Shown: piece after piece, positions 36,239 through 45,197 of the stretch
Layout of the letters: every line of letters begins with the position of its first letter
Numbering within the stretch: the stretch's first letter is position 1
Source: Bacillus sp. RO2
GTDB lineage: Bacteria > Bacillota > Bacilli > Bacillales > Bacillaceae_I
Direction: 5' to 3'
Assembly (NCBI RefSeq): GCF_012911845.1
Contig: NZ_JAAXCU010000028.1
Coordinates: forward strand, 1-64,000
Length of the DNA stretch: 64,000 nucleotides
Program-made: the position numbers and the translations under genes
The notes under the pieces: model-generated
What the model was told of the DNA's origin: nothing
The model's database searches: none
The model's input: only the letters and a program-made list of their open reading frames with translations

Positions 36239-36877
36239 TTAATTTTCGGTTAAAAAGTTTCTAGTCATAGTGTCGAATTCAGTATCTGATCTCGAGGGAT
36301 GTTTTATGTAAGGTGGAAATCCTAATGCTTCTACCAACCCAATCTGAGCTTTTCGACCAATTGCTCCAAAATGTTTAATTGCTGGGAATAGCTCTAATAA
36401 CTCATTAATAAGGCTACTATATTTTCTAATTTCTTCTCCATCTCTTGGTGTCCTAATTTTGTAGAAATTATCTTTTTTATGAGGATAAAAAGGAACAGCA
36501 TTCCACATTAATGGTAGAACTCCTGTATTTCTAAAAACATTCCATACTCTTTCAGAGCTTTGTTCTGAAACAGCAAATTCATTAGCAAACGGCAAATTAT
36601 AATTTTCTTGAAAAATTAGGAACTTACCTATCCTATGTGGGCTAGTAACTAAAGTAATTTCATCTGTAAAAGGAATACCTGTCCTACATGCACCGTTAGG
36701 TCCAGCTGCTTCCCCTAAAAAAAGATGGGTGGGTTTTATTTTTTGCATCTCTATTAAATAATGAACTAAATTATCTCGTAAAGGCTTTCCTTGTACACCA
36801 TAATACATGTTATGCAAATCATTTTTTGATGTTATTTTTCCTAATTCTTCAACAAATTTAATTACCTTTGAACTCAA
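36239..36877 (-). CDS. Uracil-DNA glycosylase superfamily protein
   Basis: 212-residue protein. Motif A is THLFLGEAAGPNGACRTGIP followed by FTDE, the central strand is PLMWNAVPFYPH, and the C-terminal DNA-inserting motif is HPSRS. These fit the uracil-DNA glycosylase fold, though motif A has GEAAG instead of GEAPG. It differs from the housekeeping Ung, which would be elsewhere. The TTG at 36877 with GAGGTG six bases upstream is the best start; upstream ATGs lie in the T tract of the preceding terminator. In a defence island it might attack modified phage DNA (inference). Confidence 0.7.
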   Translation of the reverse strand: MSSKVIKFVEELGKITSKNDLHNMYYGVQGKPLRDNLVHYLIEMQKIKPTHLFLGEAAGPNGACRTGIPFTDEITLVTSPHRIGKFLIFQENYNLPFANEFAVSEQSSERVWNVFRNTGVLPLMWNAVPFYPHKKDNFYKIRTPRDGEEIRKYSSLINELLELFPAIKHFGAIGRKAQIGLVEALGFPPYIKHPSRSDTEFDTMTRNFLTEN

Positions 36878-36919
36878 TAAAAACACCTCAATTTTTTTAA
36901 ATTTATCTTGTTTAAACAT

Positions 36920-36950
36920 AAAAAGGCTTGGCAACTAAAATAACCAACCC
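36920..36950 (-). terminator. Terminator of the 361-aa membrane protein gene
   Basis: GGGTTGG and CCAAGCC pair with one mismatch on the minus strand and are followed by TTTTT. It sits between the membrane protein stop and the uracil-glycosylase-like gene. Confidence 0.6.
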
Positions 36951-36974
36951 TTCCTGTTAAAAGACAAAACTATA

Positions 36975-38060
36975 TTACTTATCTTTATTAGTAATAAAAG
37001 CCAAAAATGAATATATATAATGCTGTTTATTGAGTTTCCTATTAATAATTACTAAGTATTTTTCAATGTAAATAATTGTTTTAACACTTGTCAAAATTTT
37101 ATCATTTAACATCTTCTCGAAATTTTCAGGACTAATCCACTTTTGTTTAATTACATTTTCCATGTGTTCCTTAGTTAAGAAAATAGCTTTTAACTTATTC
37201 ACCCTATTTTTTTCACTATATAAATTAAATAACTTCCAAAATGATATATGATAGATACCAAATGCAAACGGGAAGAGGTCTCTATTACGCCTCTCTGTGT
37301 TCTCTATATACATATTAAGTTCATTGATATCTTCTATGTTGTTTAGCCAATCAAATTGTAGAGAAGTTATATCATCCTTTTCATCTACTTGTTTAATTAA
37401 TGAATTTCTTTTCAGTAGGATATGTTCAATATTTTTGTATCCGTCAAACAAAAGTGAGTTTAAGAGGATTCTGTTATCCTTATGAAATTTGATTTTATTT
37501 TCAACTTCTTCTACCTTAACTTTACTTTTAGCTTTTTTAAAAACACCATTCCTACTTATAAAAAATATAGAAACTATTATTATTACAACCACTATTAAGG
37601 ATGGTAATAAGGTAATATTATTAAAGATAGTACTTAATTCTCCTAATTCTACATTCTGAAGATACTTAGAAATATCAAATTTAAAGTAATATTCAATTAT
37701 CAAATAAATAATTATTATACTACTAATCTTAAAAGGTAATAACTTTTTCAGATAGAAAAAAAGTATTTTATAGTCTTTTCGAATCTCGTACATTAACTCT
37801 TCATCAGAATAATCCATTTTACTTTGAAAAGGAAAATAAGGAATTAATATATTTAACTTATCTTCCAAAAACATTTCACACTTGATAGACTTCACTAATT
37901 TCTTTCTATTACTATTCTTTATGTATTGTATTTGCTTCTCTCTTGATTTATCTAAAATATAACTCTTGATTTTCTCTAGAGCAATTTGAATAAGTTTAAG
38001 TAAACCTGTCCACAAATTGACTAAAACAAAATATAGTAAAACACCTTTTACCCAGAACAA
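36975..38060 (-). CDS. Hypothetical membrane protein, 361 aa (island gene)
   Basis: No family recognised. Hydrophobic segments lie at about residues 3-23, 107-125 and 152-172, and the rest is Lys/Glu/Asn-rich with helical, coiled-coil-like stretches (KKAKSKVKVEEVENKIKFHK). The start is TTG with GGGGGTGAG upstream. The very A+T-rich codon use contrasts with rlmH next to it. It is the gene closest to the rlmH end of the island. Large membrane proteins with soluble helical domains are common in phage-defence islands, but no function can be assigned. Confidence 0.6.
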   Translation of the reverse strand: MFWVKGVLLYFVLVNLWTGLLKLIQIALEKIKSYILDKSREKQIQYIKNSNRKKLVKSIKCEMFLEDKLNILIPYFPFQSKMDYSDEELMYEIRKDYKILFFYLKKLLPFKISSIIIIYLIIEYYFKFDISKYLQNVELGELSTIFNNITLLPSLIVVVIIIVSIFFISRNGVFKKAKSKVKVEEVENKIKFHKDNRILLNSLLFDGYKNIEHILLKRNSLIKQVDEKDDITSLQFDWLNNIEDINELNMYIENTERRNRDLFPFAFGIYHISFWKLFNLYSEKNRVNKLKAIFLTKEHMENVIKQKWISPENFEKMLNDKILTSVKTIIYIEKYLVIINRKLNKQHYIYSFLAFITNKDK

Positions 38061-38167
38061 AAATTCTCACCCCCATTGGTTACATAGATTATCACAATCT
38101 ATTGATGACAAATACCTGAACATATTAATATTATACACTATCTTTTTTTGGAAGAACATTACAGACA

Positions 38168-38203
38168 AAAATGGCTTGATTATCAATTATCAAGCCATTT
38201 TTA
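38168..38203. terminator. Hairpin between rlmH and the island
   Basis: AATGGCTTGAT and ATCAAGCCATT pair around TATCAATT and are flanked by A and T runs. It can end rlmH transcription on the minus strand. Confidence 0.75.
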
Positions 38204-38268
38204 TACCTATTGAAATATTTTTTCTAGAATATCTTTATCAAAAATAATTTCAACTTGCTGCTTTACCA

Positions 38269-38286
38269 TCACTTGTGATACGGTTC
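38269..38286 (-). other. Proximal rlmH-end repeat (candidate att site)
   Basis: The last codons of rlmH (GAA CCG TAT CAC AAG TGA on the minus strand) match the repeat at 33600-33617 at 15 of 18 positions. In staphylococci the corresponding codons of rlmH (orfX) are the attB site of SCC elements. Confidence 0.65.
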
Positions 38287-38748
38287 ATTCCTAATTATCC
38301 TAAACCCCCGATAAACCTGCTCCAACAATATCAACTTCATCAACTGATGCGGAAACGTCATCCGTGAAAAAGACAGCGTATCGTTCGCTCTCTTCATAAC
38401 ATCCCCACTCAAACCCAATGATCCACCAATCACAAACGCCACTTTACTTTTCCCATAAGTCGCAAGCTTGTCCATTTCCTTAGCCAACTCTTCAGAAGAA
38501 CGCTGTTTTCCTTCAATTGCTAACGCAATCACATGCGTGTCATCAGAAATCTTCCCAAGGATCCGTTCGCCTTCTTTGTTTTTCACTTGTTCCATTTCGG
38601 CGTCGCTTAATTGCTCGGGTGCTTTTTCATCCGGAAGCTCTACGATTTCAATTTTTGCATAGGCACTTAAACGCTTCAAATACTCATTTATTCCTTGTTT
38701 TAAATACTTCTCTTTTAGTTTTCCAATTGTGATTATTGAGATATTCAC
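38269..38748 (-). CDS. rlmH: 23S rRNA (pseudouridine-1915-N3)-methyltransferase RlmH
   Basis: 159-residue SPOUT methyltransferase that acts on assembled 70S ribosomes. Key segments are the start [20 protein letters not shown], the SAM-binding knot [11 protein letters not shown] and the C-terminal [20 protein letters not shown] and YRGFRI. The length is normal, and the end EPYHK is the family C-terminus. It lies at the expected place downstream of htrC. The island begins right after its stop codon, and the coding sequence is intact. Confidence 0.97.
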   Translation of the reverse strand: MNISIITIGKLKEKYLKQGINEYLKRLSAYAKIEIVELPDEKAPEQLSDAEMEQVKNKEGERILGKISDDTHVIALAIEGKQRSSEELAKEMDKLATYGKSKVAFVIGGSLGLSGDVMKRANDTLSFSRMTFPHQLMKLILLEQVYRGFRIIRNEPYHK

Positions 38749-38772
38749 ATGTCATACCACCTTGCAAACAGT

Positions 38773-39044
38773 TTATCCACAAAAGTTATCCACATATCAA
38801 CAATTTCTATCCACATTTAGTGGGCGAATATCAGTTCCCCACCATATATATTGCAGCTTCTTTACAAAATTCACAGGTTGTTGATAACTTCTCTTCTTCC
38901 GGTAACATCTCCAGTATTGGTGCTTCTTCATGCTCATCTATGTACATTTCCATCGCTAATTCAATATGCTCTAAACAGCATTTCATTTTATCCACAATCC
39001 TTTCCATTCCTTCATTAACTTCACTAGAATACCATTTATCCACA
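38773..39044 (+). promoter_or_regulatory. Cluster of DnaA boxes
   Basis: TTATCCACA occurs at 38773, 38786, 38988 and 39036, with CTATCCACA at 38807, all in the same orientation. Four are perfect matches to the DnaA-box consensus TTATNCACA. The first three are in the gap between rlmH and the CxxH/CxxC gene, and the others flank the start of that small gene. I noticed no further TTATCCACA in the window. Confidence 0.8.
38831..38986 (-). CDS. CxxH/CxxC small protein (BA_5709 family)
   Basis: About 51 residues starting MKCCLEHIELAMEMYIDEHE and ending with TTCEFCKEAAIYMVGN. The CCLEH and CEFC pairs are the family's putative zinc ligands. The function is unknown. The ATG at 38986 is preferred; an ATG at 39007 and a GTG at 39043 are in frame, but neither has a well-spaced Shine-Dalgarno. 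A DnaA box overlaps the region just before the start. The gene sits between htrC and rlmH. Confidence 0.75.
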   Translation of the reverse strand: MKCCLEHIELAMEMYIDEHEEAPILEMLPEEEKLSTTCEFCKEAAIYMVGN

Positions 39045-39095
39045 TGTGTGGAAACAGAAAGAGGAGAGATTTCTATAATCCCTCCCCCATTTCTG

Positions 39096-40349
39096 CTATT
39101 CTCCGGTAGTATCTTCTGTTAAATTTACAGTGGTTGTTTTCTGTTCCTTACCTCGATAAAATGTTACGTTCATCTCATCGCCTACTTGTTTTTCATTATA
39201 AAGATGTTTACGCAACTCAATAACATCCCGAACCTGCTCGCCATCGAGTTCCACGATTACATCATACTCTTGCAAACCAGCATTTGCTGCAGGAGAGCCA
39301 GGTGCCACTCCGGTAATATATACTCCTGCACTAACCTCTTTCGGAAGCTTCAGTGTCTGTTGCCAGTGGTAGCTTGATACATCCGATAATGATCCAATGC
39401 TGACACCAAAATAAGGGCGTTTTACTTGTCCGTACTGTTCGAGGTCGTTAATAATTGGTATCGCCGAGTTAACCGGAATGGCCAAGCCGATTCCTTCCAC
39501 CGCGGACTGTGCAATTTTCATCGAGTTAATACCGATGACTTTTCCTTGGATATTAATCAAAGCTCCTCCGCTGTTCCCGGGATTGATGGCAGCATCCGTC
39601 TGCATAACGTCCGCATGCCAGTCAGGTGTGCCGTCTCTGTTCACATCTACAGGAATGCTTCTGTCTGTTCCAGAGATAATCCCTTGTGTAACAGAACCCG
39701 AAAATTGCAGTCCAAGCGGATTCCCAATAGCGATAACAGGTTCGCCTGTGCGGACGCTGTCGGAGTTGCCGAAGTCTGCCACTTTTGTGACCATTTCATC
39801 TGCCATGGACAACACGGCAAGGTCTGTGAGCGGGTCTTCTCCGAGTACCTCTGCTGGTACCCTTGTCCCGTCAATTAAGCTCAGCTCCACCTGGGTTGCC
39901 CCTTCAATAACGTGATAGTTCGTTACCACATAGGCTTTTCCGTTCTCTTTTTTATATATAACACCAGAGCCTGTTCCCGCTTCTCCTTCCTCGTCTGTTT
40001 CCACTTCTGTATCGTTCCAGAAGGAGGCGTTTTGCAAGTTGATAACACCGACGACCGCTTCTGCGACATTATCGACCGCTTCGGTGACACCTGAGGTTAC
40101 ATTAACAGAGACATTGCGGATTTCTGCTGCCGTCCCTCCAGATTTAGGCTGTTCAGGGAGCTGTTCTCGCTCCTCTACCGCTTGCCTTTCATTCCCCTCT
40201 GGCATCACACGTCCTGTTAGACCAGGGAACGCCACAACCAGTAATAAAACACCAAGTGACAATGCTACAATTCCAGGGAGTAAATACTTCCCCCTGTTTC
40301 CTTTTTGTTTAGAGTGATTTGATGGATCTTGTTTGTCGTAATATCCCAT
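39096..40349 (-). CDS. htrC: HtrA-like membrane serine protease (YyxA/HtrC)
   Basis: 417-residue trypsin-like protease of the cell-envelope quality-control type. A single transmembrane segment lies at about 22-42. The catalytic triad is His146 (TNYHVIEG), Asp176 (DPLTDLAVL) and Ser260 (NPGNSGGAL). A PDZ domain covers about 330-410 (AGLQEYDVIVELDGEQV). GAAAGGAAGG precedes the ATG at 40349; the open frame extends 59 codons further into the walJ end and is rejected. It is the last gene of the wal gene string, as in B. subtilis. Confidence 0.95.
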   Translation of the reverse strand: MGYYDKQDPSNHSKQKGNRGKYLLPGIVALSLGVLLLVVAFPGLTGRVMPEGNERQAVEEREQLPEQPKSGGTAAEIRNVSVNVTSGVTEAVDNVAEAVVGVINLQNASFWNDTEVETDEEGEAGTGSGVIYKKENGKAYVVTNYHVIEGATQVELSLIDGTRVPAEVLGEDPLTDLAVLSMADEMVTKVADFGNSDSVRTGEPVIAIGNPLGLQFSGSVTQGIISGTDRSIPVDVNRDGTPDWHADVMQTDAAINPGNSGGALINIQGKVIGINSMKIAQSAVEGIGLAIPVNSAIPIINDLEQYGQVKRPYFGVSIGSLSDVSSYHWQQTLKLPKEVSAGVYITGVAPGSPAANAGLQEYDVIVELDGEQVRDVIELRKHLYNEKQVGDEMNVTFYRGKEQKTTTVNLTEDTTGE

Positions 40350-40440
40350 GTTGTCCTTCCTTTCTATCACGTCACAACCAACAACTGTCCGCTGCATCGT
40401 GTAAAAAAGGCAAAAAGAAAGGCGCTTAAGCCTAAGATTT

Positions 40441-41235
40441 TTACACGAAAGCAAGCGCGGTTGGTTTGTTCGGGTCTGTGTCATACAACTCCACTTGTTC
40501 TCCCACGATGACTCCTCGTGTGGCAAGTGTTTGCTGGACAGACATCCTCGCTAAATCTTTCATGTTATTATCTTTACTTAAATGCGCCAAATAAATACGC
40601 TTCGTTTTGTCTCCCATGACATCTGCCATGGCAAGGGCCGCATCTTCATTAGATACGTGGCCGACATCACTTAGGATGCGGCGTTTGATGCTCCACGGAT
40701 AGTGTCCCATCTGCAGCATCTGTACGTCATGATTGCTTTCAAAAACATAGGCGTCGGCATCGGAAATAATGCCTTTCATCCTGTCGCTGACATACCCTGT
40801 ATCAGTGATGACCACGACCTTCTTATCGCCATCATGGAAGGAATAGAACATCGGCTCTGCCGCATCATGGGAAACACCAAAAGACTGAACATCAAGTCCA
40901 CCAAATGATTTCACCTGTTCTATTTCAAAGTTGAATTTTTGCTCTGTTGGAATGACGCCCACCAGGCCGTCCATGGCCTTCCATGTCTTTTCATTGGCAT
41001 AGATCGGGAGCTTGTACTTTCTCGCAAGTACGCCAAGCCCCTTAATGTGATCGCTATGCTCATGTGTGACCAAAATTCCAGATAGGTCTTCTATTTTTTT
41101 GCCTATCCCGTTAAACAGTTCTTGCATTTTTTTGCCGCTCAAACCAGCATCGATTAATAAAGAATGCTCCTCTGTTGCGACATAAATTGCATTTCCTGTG
41201 CTGCCGCTAGCAAGCACGCTAAAATGCAGGCTCAT
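40441..41235 (-). CDS. walJ: WalJ (YycJ) MBL-fold hydrolase
   Basis: 264-residue metallo-beta-lactamase-fold protein, probably a dsDNA 5'-3' exonuclease, conserved in the WalRK operon. It starts [17 protein letters not shown] and has the metal site [33 protein letters not shown] and [11 protein letters not shown]. It lies 6 bases after walI, so it is cotranscribed. It is linked in relatives to coordination of cell division with replication. Confidence 0.95.
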   Translation of the reverse strand: MSLHFSVLASGSTGNAIYVATEEHSLLIDAGLSGKKMQELFNGIGKKIEDLSGILVTHEHSDHIKGLGVLARKYKLPIYANEKTWKAMDGLVGVIPTEQKFNFEIEQVKSFGGLDVQSFGVSHDAAEPMFYSFHDGDKKVVVITDTGYVSDRMKGIISDADAYVFESNHDVQMLQMGHYPWSIKRRILSDVGHVSNEDAALAMADVMGDKTKRIYLAHLSKDNNMKDLARMSVQQTLATRGVIVGEQVELYDTDPNKPTALAFV

Positions 41236-41241
41236 GTCACT

Positions 41242-42033
41242 TCACTCCAATGTTCGATTTTCTTTTTTTATGACGGACCCTTCAAATGCGTTTACAAAGA
41301 AGTCCTCTTTCTCATTGACGACAATATGCCAAGTTGGAATTAAAACATGCGAGTTCGTAAAGTCCACAAGGGTGTAATACCCAAGCGTGACATTACCAAC
41401 TTCGCTCCCTGGCTTCAAGTCTCCTGTATTATACAAGTTATAAAGTGCATCCAAGACCGGTATGACGTCCTGTTCTACGTCCATTTTTTCCAGGTCCACG
41501 ATGTAGGTTTGTTCGTAGGAAATCAACTCGTTTAAGTCGTTTAAATACGCGATTACCATCGCACTCGAATTACTGTATATATTTTTCCCGTCATATTGTT
41601 GGTAAAAAATAAGACTCTTGTTTTGAGGATTAAATCCCCAGAACTCATATTTCTCCCCAAATAATAATTCTTCCTTAAAGATGGTCTCTAATCTCGTAAT
41701 CATATTCACTTCTGGCAATGGAATGGGCTCTTCCCATGTGGCACTAAGTTTGATTTCGTCTGCAATCTCTGCCTTTTGCCCTTTTTCCATCAACTTTTTC
41801 GTATCTTCTTCTGTAAATACATAGCTGTTTCCACTAATATAACTTGCTTTGTCTGGCGCTTTTGGCAATTGGCCATATGATATTTCATCTACCTTGAACT
41901 GCTCTTCCATAGAAGCTTCCGCCAAGATTTCTAGCTGATTGCTCTCCCTTTTTTCAAGGATCTGAAAAACAAGGAATATATTAAGGATGAGGAAGGTGAT
42001 GATGAAAATGGTTTTGGTTCTTCTCCAATCCAT
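41242..42033 (-). CDS. walI: WalI (YycI) regulator of WalK
   Basis: 263-residue membrane-anchored extracytoplasmic protein. MDWRRTKTIFIITFLILNIF supplies the single transmembrane helix, and the outer domain has the YycI fold (SISGNS-like YISGNSYVF, TYIVDLEKMD). WalI binds the WalK transmembrane helices with WalH and restrains the kinase. AAGGAGG precedes the ATG at 42033, one base after the walH stop. Confidence 0.93.
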   Translation of the reverse strand: MDWRRTKTIFIITFLILNIFLVFQILEKRESNQLEILAEASMEEQFKVDEISYGQLPKAPDKASYISGNSYVFTEEDTKKLMEKGQKAEIADEIKLSATWEEPIPLPEVNMITRLETIFKEELLFGEKYEFWGFNPQNKSLIFYQQYDGKNIYSNSSAMVIAYLNDLNELISYEQTYIVDLEKMDVEQDVIPVLDALYNLYNTGDLKPGSEVGNVTLGYYTLVDFTNSHVLIPTWHIVVNEKEDFFVNAFEGSVIKKENRTLE

Positions 42034-42034
42034 T

Positions 42035-43360
42035 TTATATTCCTCCTTCCAAATCATCGCTACCGGTAAAGTTTAATTTGTTCCAAGCATTATTTTCCTT
42101 GTACACCCAAATCGGCTCAATGATATACACATCGGATTCCCTTCTCAATTCATAACCGACTCGTATGTCCTCGATATTTCTGAGATCACTGAAGTTGTCG
42201 AGCTCCCGCTTAACATCCCTTCCAGACGGGATGGTTGTCGCTATTGATTTCCATGAGAGAAATTCATAAACAGGTCTCACGTATTCATAAATCTCATTAT
42301 TTCTCCATGACTGTGAGATATCCGCAACACCTTTTTCTGCAAAATAGAAGATTGGATAATCTCCAATGAACATTCTGTAAACAACGTTATGCTCTATCGT
42401 GCTGCTCGTCCAATTATCAAGTTTGAAACGCTCAGGTTGTCCTGTCCAACCGCTATGCTCATTCACAAATTCAATTCCCCGTTCGATCACGTTAAAGTCC
42501 ATAGAATTCCCAAGCCCTGTATTCCCGGGATTAACGTAGTGCAGGTTGTTATTAGGACGAGAAACACTCATCAAGCTGGAATCATCACGGTAAACTACCC
42601 CATCTGTTACTTGGTCTCGTGTCACGATGCTCGGATTGCTAAATAAGGCATTCTTGAAATCTTCTGGATTTAATTGTTTAGCGTAGTAGTAACCTGTTCG
42701 TACTTTTGGTGATTGTTCTGGGAAAAACACATACCGATTTTCATCGACTTCTTCGTAAATGAATGTAGGTAAGATTTTTGCCGTTTGATAAAATGTTCGA
42801 GACAACTCATTGGTAGACAGATTACGAACCCTTGCTTGATACACTTTCTGATCGTCATAATGGACCAAATAAATAATTGGTTCACTTCCAAACGTTTCTC
42901 CTGAAAAATCAATCAGGATCCGGTTGATAGAAATATTCGGGGGGATTTCATTATCACTAAAACCAGTAATATATCTAAAAGTTTGTAAAGGGATGGTTGT
43001 AGGAAAAACAACCTCCATTTTTTCACTGCCATGCATGAAAGAAAAGAAATCGTCTTCGGAATAACTCGTTGCTATCTGTATATCAAACAGACTCCATCTT
43101 CTCAATTCTTCCATAAATAAATTAAGATCTGCCAGTTCCTCTGTTCCATGATGGACACCATCAAAATGATATAACAGTTTGCTAGGTTGTATAAGCTGAC
43201 CTATTTCCTGCTTTTCATTAATTGCCACTTCACTAATAGTACTATCGCTTTGGTCTATATAATCAAAATCAGGCTGATACGTCCATAAATTCCAAGTGAG
43301 AATCAAGCTTGTCAGGACAAGAATGGTTAATACAAGCGATTTAATATTTTCATATTTCAT
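42035..43360 (-). CDS. walH: WalH (YycH) regulator of WalK
   Basis: 441-residue protein with an N-terminal transmembrane helix (about 7-27, SLVLTILVLTSLILTWNLW) and a large extracytoplasmic region of three domains. Conserved segments are FSGETFGSEPIIYLVHYDD and YFPEQS-like VFFPEQSPKVRTGYYY. It forms a complex with WalI and WalK and lowers WalK activity in B. subtilis. The first four bases overlap the walK end. Confidence 0.95.
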   Translation of the reverse strand: MKYENIKSLVLTILVLTSLILTWNLWTYQPDFDYIDQSDSTISEVAINEKQEIGQLIQPSKLLYHFDGVHHGTEELADLNLFMEELRRWSLFDIQIATSYSEDDFFSFMHGSEKMEVVFPTTIPLQTFRYITGFSDNEIPPNISINRILIDFSGETFGSEPIIYLVHYDDQKVYQARVRNLSTNELSRTFYQTAKILPTFIYEEVDENRYVFFPEQSPKVRTGYYYAKQLNPEDFKNALFSNPSIVTRDQVTDGVVYRDDSSLMSVSRPNNNLHYVNPGNTGLGNSMDFNVIERGIEFVNEHSGWTGQPERFKLDNWTSSTIEHNVVYRMFIGDYPIFYFAEKGVADISQSWRNNEIYEYVRPVYEFLSWKSIATTIPSGRDVKRELDNFSDLRNIEDIRVGYELRRESDVYIIEPIWVYKENNAWNKLNFTGSDDLEGGI

Positions 43361-45192
43361 TCCCAGTCACCTTCTTGTTCTTCCTTGGAGATTGGAAGGG
43401 TAAAGTAAATAGTAGTGCCTTTTCCTTCCACACTAGAGGCCCAGATGTCTCCGTCATGCGCTTGAATCATTTCTTTTGCTATCGCTAAGCCCAGACCGGT
43501 TCCCCCAAGCATCCTTGTTCTTGCTTTATCGACGCGATAAAAGCGCTCAAAGATTTTATTAATATCGGATTTTGGTATTCCTACCCCTTGGTCGTTTATA
43601 CTAACTAAAATTTGATTAGCAGCTTCTTCGATATCCACAGTGAACGTGATGGTTCCACCTTCTGGTGAATACTTCATGGCATTGGAAATGATATTATCTA
43701 GCACCTGTGTTATTTTATCTGTGTCAATGGAGACAAAGATTTCTTGGTTTGGCATACTTCTGACGAAATCTACTTTTTGAGACTTAGACATTTCGAAACG
43801 GTCAATAATTTTATTGAAAAACTCCACAAAATCCACGGCATTTTTATAAAAGTTATAGTCTCTTGAATCCATTTTGGATAGTTGCAACAGATCATTCACC
43901 AATCGGATCATCCGCTCCGTCTCTGTTTGGGTAACATCTAGAAACCTTGGAGCAATCTCATCATCCTGCCACGCGCCGTCTGCCAACGCTTCTAAATAGC
44001 TTCTCATCGTGGTCAATGGCGTTCTGAGCTCATGAGACACATTCGCAACAAACTCTCTCCGTTCAAGATCTATTTTCTCTTGCTCCGTAATATCGTGTAA
44101 AACCGTAATTAAACCATTAATGAAGCCAGTTTCCTTTTGAATAATGGAGTTACTAGCACGCAAAATGTAGCGCTCTTTTTCTGTACTAAAGTCCAAAATG
44201 AGGGATTCTTGTTCTGATACGAGATGGTCAAACGAATGCGTCTCTTCAATTCCTAGTACTTCTACAATCGGTTTGTTCAGTACTGTTTCACGTGAAACGT
44301 TTAACATCCCAAGGGCCGGCTCATTAATCAAAATAATTCTGCCTTTTCTGTCCGTCGCAAGCACCCCATCTGTCATATGGGACAAGACCGAGCTCAATTT
44401 CCTTCTTTCACCCTCTGTAGTCGCCTGTGCTTCTTGAAGCTTTTTCGTAAGGTTATTAAAGGATAAGGCCAACTGACCTATTTCATCATTACCGTAAATA
44501 TTAACTTTTCTTGAGAAGTTACCTCTTGCCATTTCAAGTGCTTGTTTCCTCATATCAGACATCGGCCTTGTAATGGTTTGGGCAAGCAACACACCAAGCA
44601 CTGCTGTGACCGCAAGCGCTATGGTTGTTCCAGTTGCAAAGATGCTGTTGATCTGACGCATTTGGGCATAGACCTTTTCCATGGACGCTTCTAGGTAAAT
44701 GGCGCCAATAATATCTTGATTGTTCGATTTGACAGGCGCTGCAATTAGCCTCATGCGATTTTGAGTTTGCGGATCAATGACAGTCTTTCTTGAGAACTGT
44801 CCGACTACCAGCGCACGTTTAACCAGCAACTCAGTCGTTCTTTTCCCTACACTTGACTGATTATAGGGATTGGAAGTTCCAAGGACCTTGCTTTGGTTAT
44901 TGGTTATGCGAATTTCTTCTATATCTTCCATCGTGACATCCTGCAACACCGTCCGGATATCCTCTTCAATGGTTGGTGTTGTATCATCACGCTGTTTTTT
45001 AATTTCTTGCTCAATACTATAAGCAAGTAAATGAATTCTTTCTTCTAATGATTCATTAAAGTTACTCGTCAGTTGGCTCTCCAGCTTGCTGACAAAATAA
45101 ACCCCAATGATCTGCATCGCAATAAGGATGAGCAAGACATATATCAACACAAATTTAAGATGAATGGAACGAAAAAAACCTACCTTTTTCAT
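43357..45192 (-). CDS. walK: WalK (YycG) essential cell-wall sensor kinase
   Basis: 611-residue histidine kinase. It has TM1 at about 12-32, an extracellular PAS-like domain (33-183), TM2 (184-205), HAMP (206-258), a cytosolic PAS (262-375), HisKA with phosphorylated His387 in VANVSHELRTP, and HATPase with NIISNAMKYSPEGG, DQGVGIPKSDI and GGTGLGLAI. It phosphorylates WalR to match murein hydrolase output to growth. It is five bases downstream of walR. A parS-like site lies inside the gene at 44284. Confidence 0.97.
   Translation of the reverse strand: MKKVGFFRSIHLKFVLIYVLLILIAMQIIGVYFVSKLESQLTSNFNESLEERIHLLAYSIEQEIKKQRDDTTPTIEEDIRTVLQDVTMEDIEEIRITNNQSKVLGTSNPYNQSSVGKRTTELLVKRALVVGQFSRKTVIDPQTQNRMRLIAAPVKSNNQDIIGAIYLEASMEKVYAQMRQINSIFATGTTIALAVTAVLGVLLAQTITRPMSDMRKQALEMARGNFSRKVNIYGNDEIGQLALSFNNLTKKLQEAQATTEGERRKLSSVLSHMTDGVLATDRKGRIILINEPALGMLNVSRETVLNKPIVEVLGIEETHSFDHLVSEQESLILDFSTEKERYILRASNSIIQKETGFINGLITVLHDITEQEKIDLERREFVANVSHELRTPLTTMRSYLEALADGAWQDDEIAPRFLDVTQTETERMIRLVNDLLQLSKMDSRDYNFYKNAVDFVEFFNKIIDRFEMSKSQKVDFVRSMPNQEIFVSIDTDKITQVLDNIISNAMKYSPEGGTITFTVDIEEAANQILVSINDQGVGIPKSDINKIFERFYRVDKARTRMLGGTGLGLAIAKEMIQAHDGDIWASSVEGKGTTIYFTLPISKEEQEGDWE
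44284..44299. other. parS-like site inside walK
   Basis: TGTTTCACGTGAAACG matches the parS consensus TGTTNCACGTGAAACA at all but the last position. It would be a Spo0J loading site about 19 kb from spo0J. Confidence 0.75.
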
Positions 45193-45197
45193 GTAAA

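Noticed and set aside
38773-39044. oriC itself
   Set aside because: DnaA boxes are present, but dnaA/dnaN are not in the window, no A+T unwinding element with DnaA-trio repeats was recognised, and the gene order places oriC beyond soj to the right.
39912-40511. Plus-strand open frames opposite htrC
   Set aside because: They are shadows of a well-supported protease gene and its upstream region.
42524-42537. Possible Noc-binding site around TTCCCGGGA
   Set aside because: Only the inner nine bases fit the ATTTCCCGGGAAAT consensus; the outer positions mismatch. The same applies to TTCCCGGGA at 39577.
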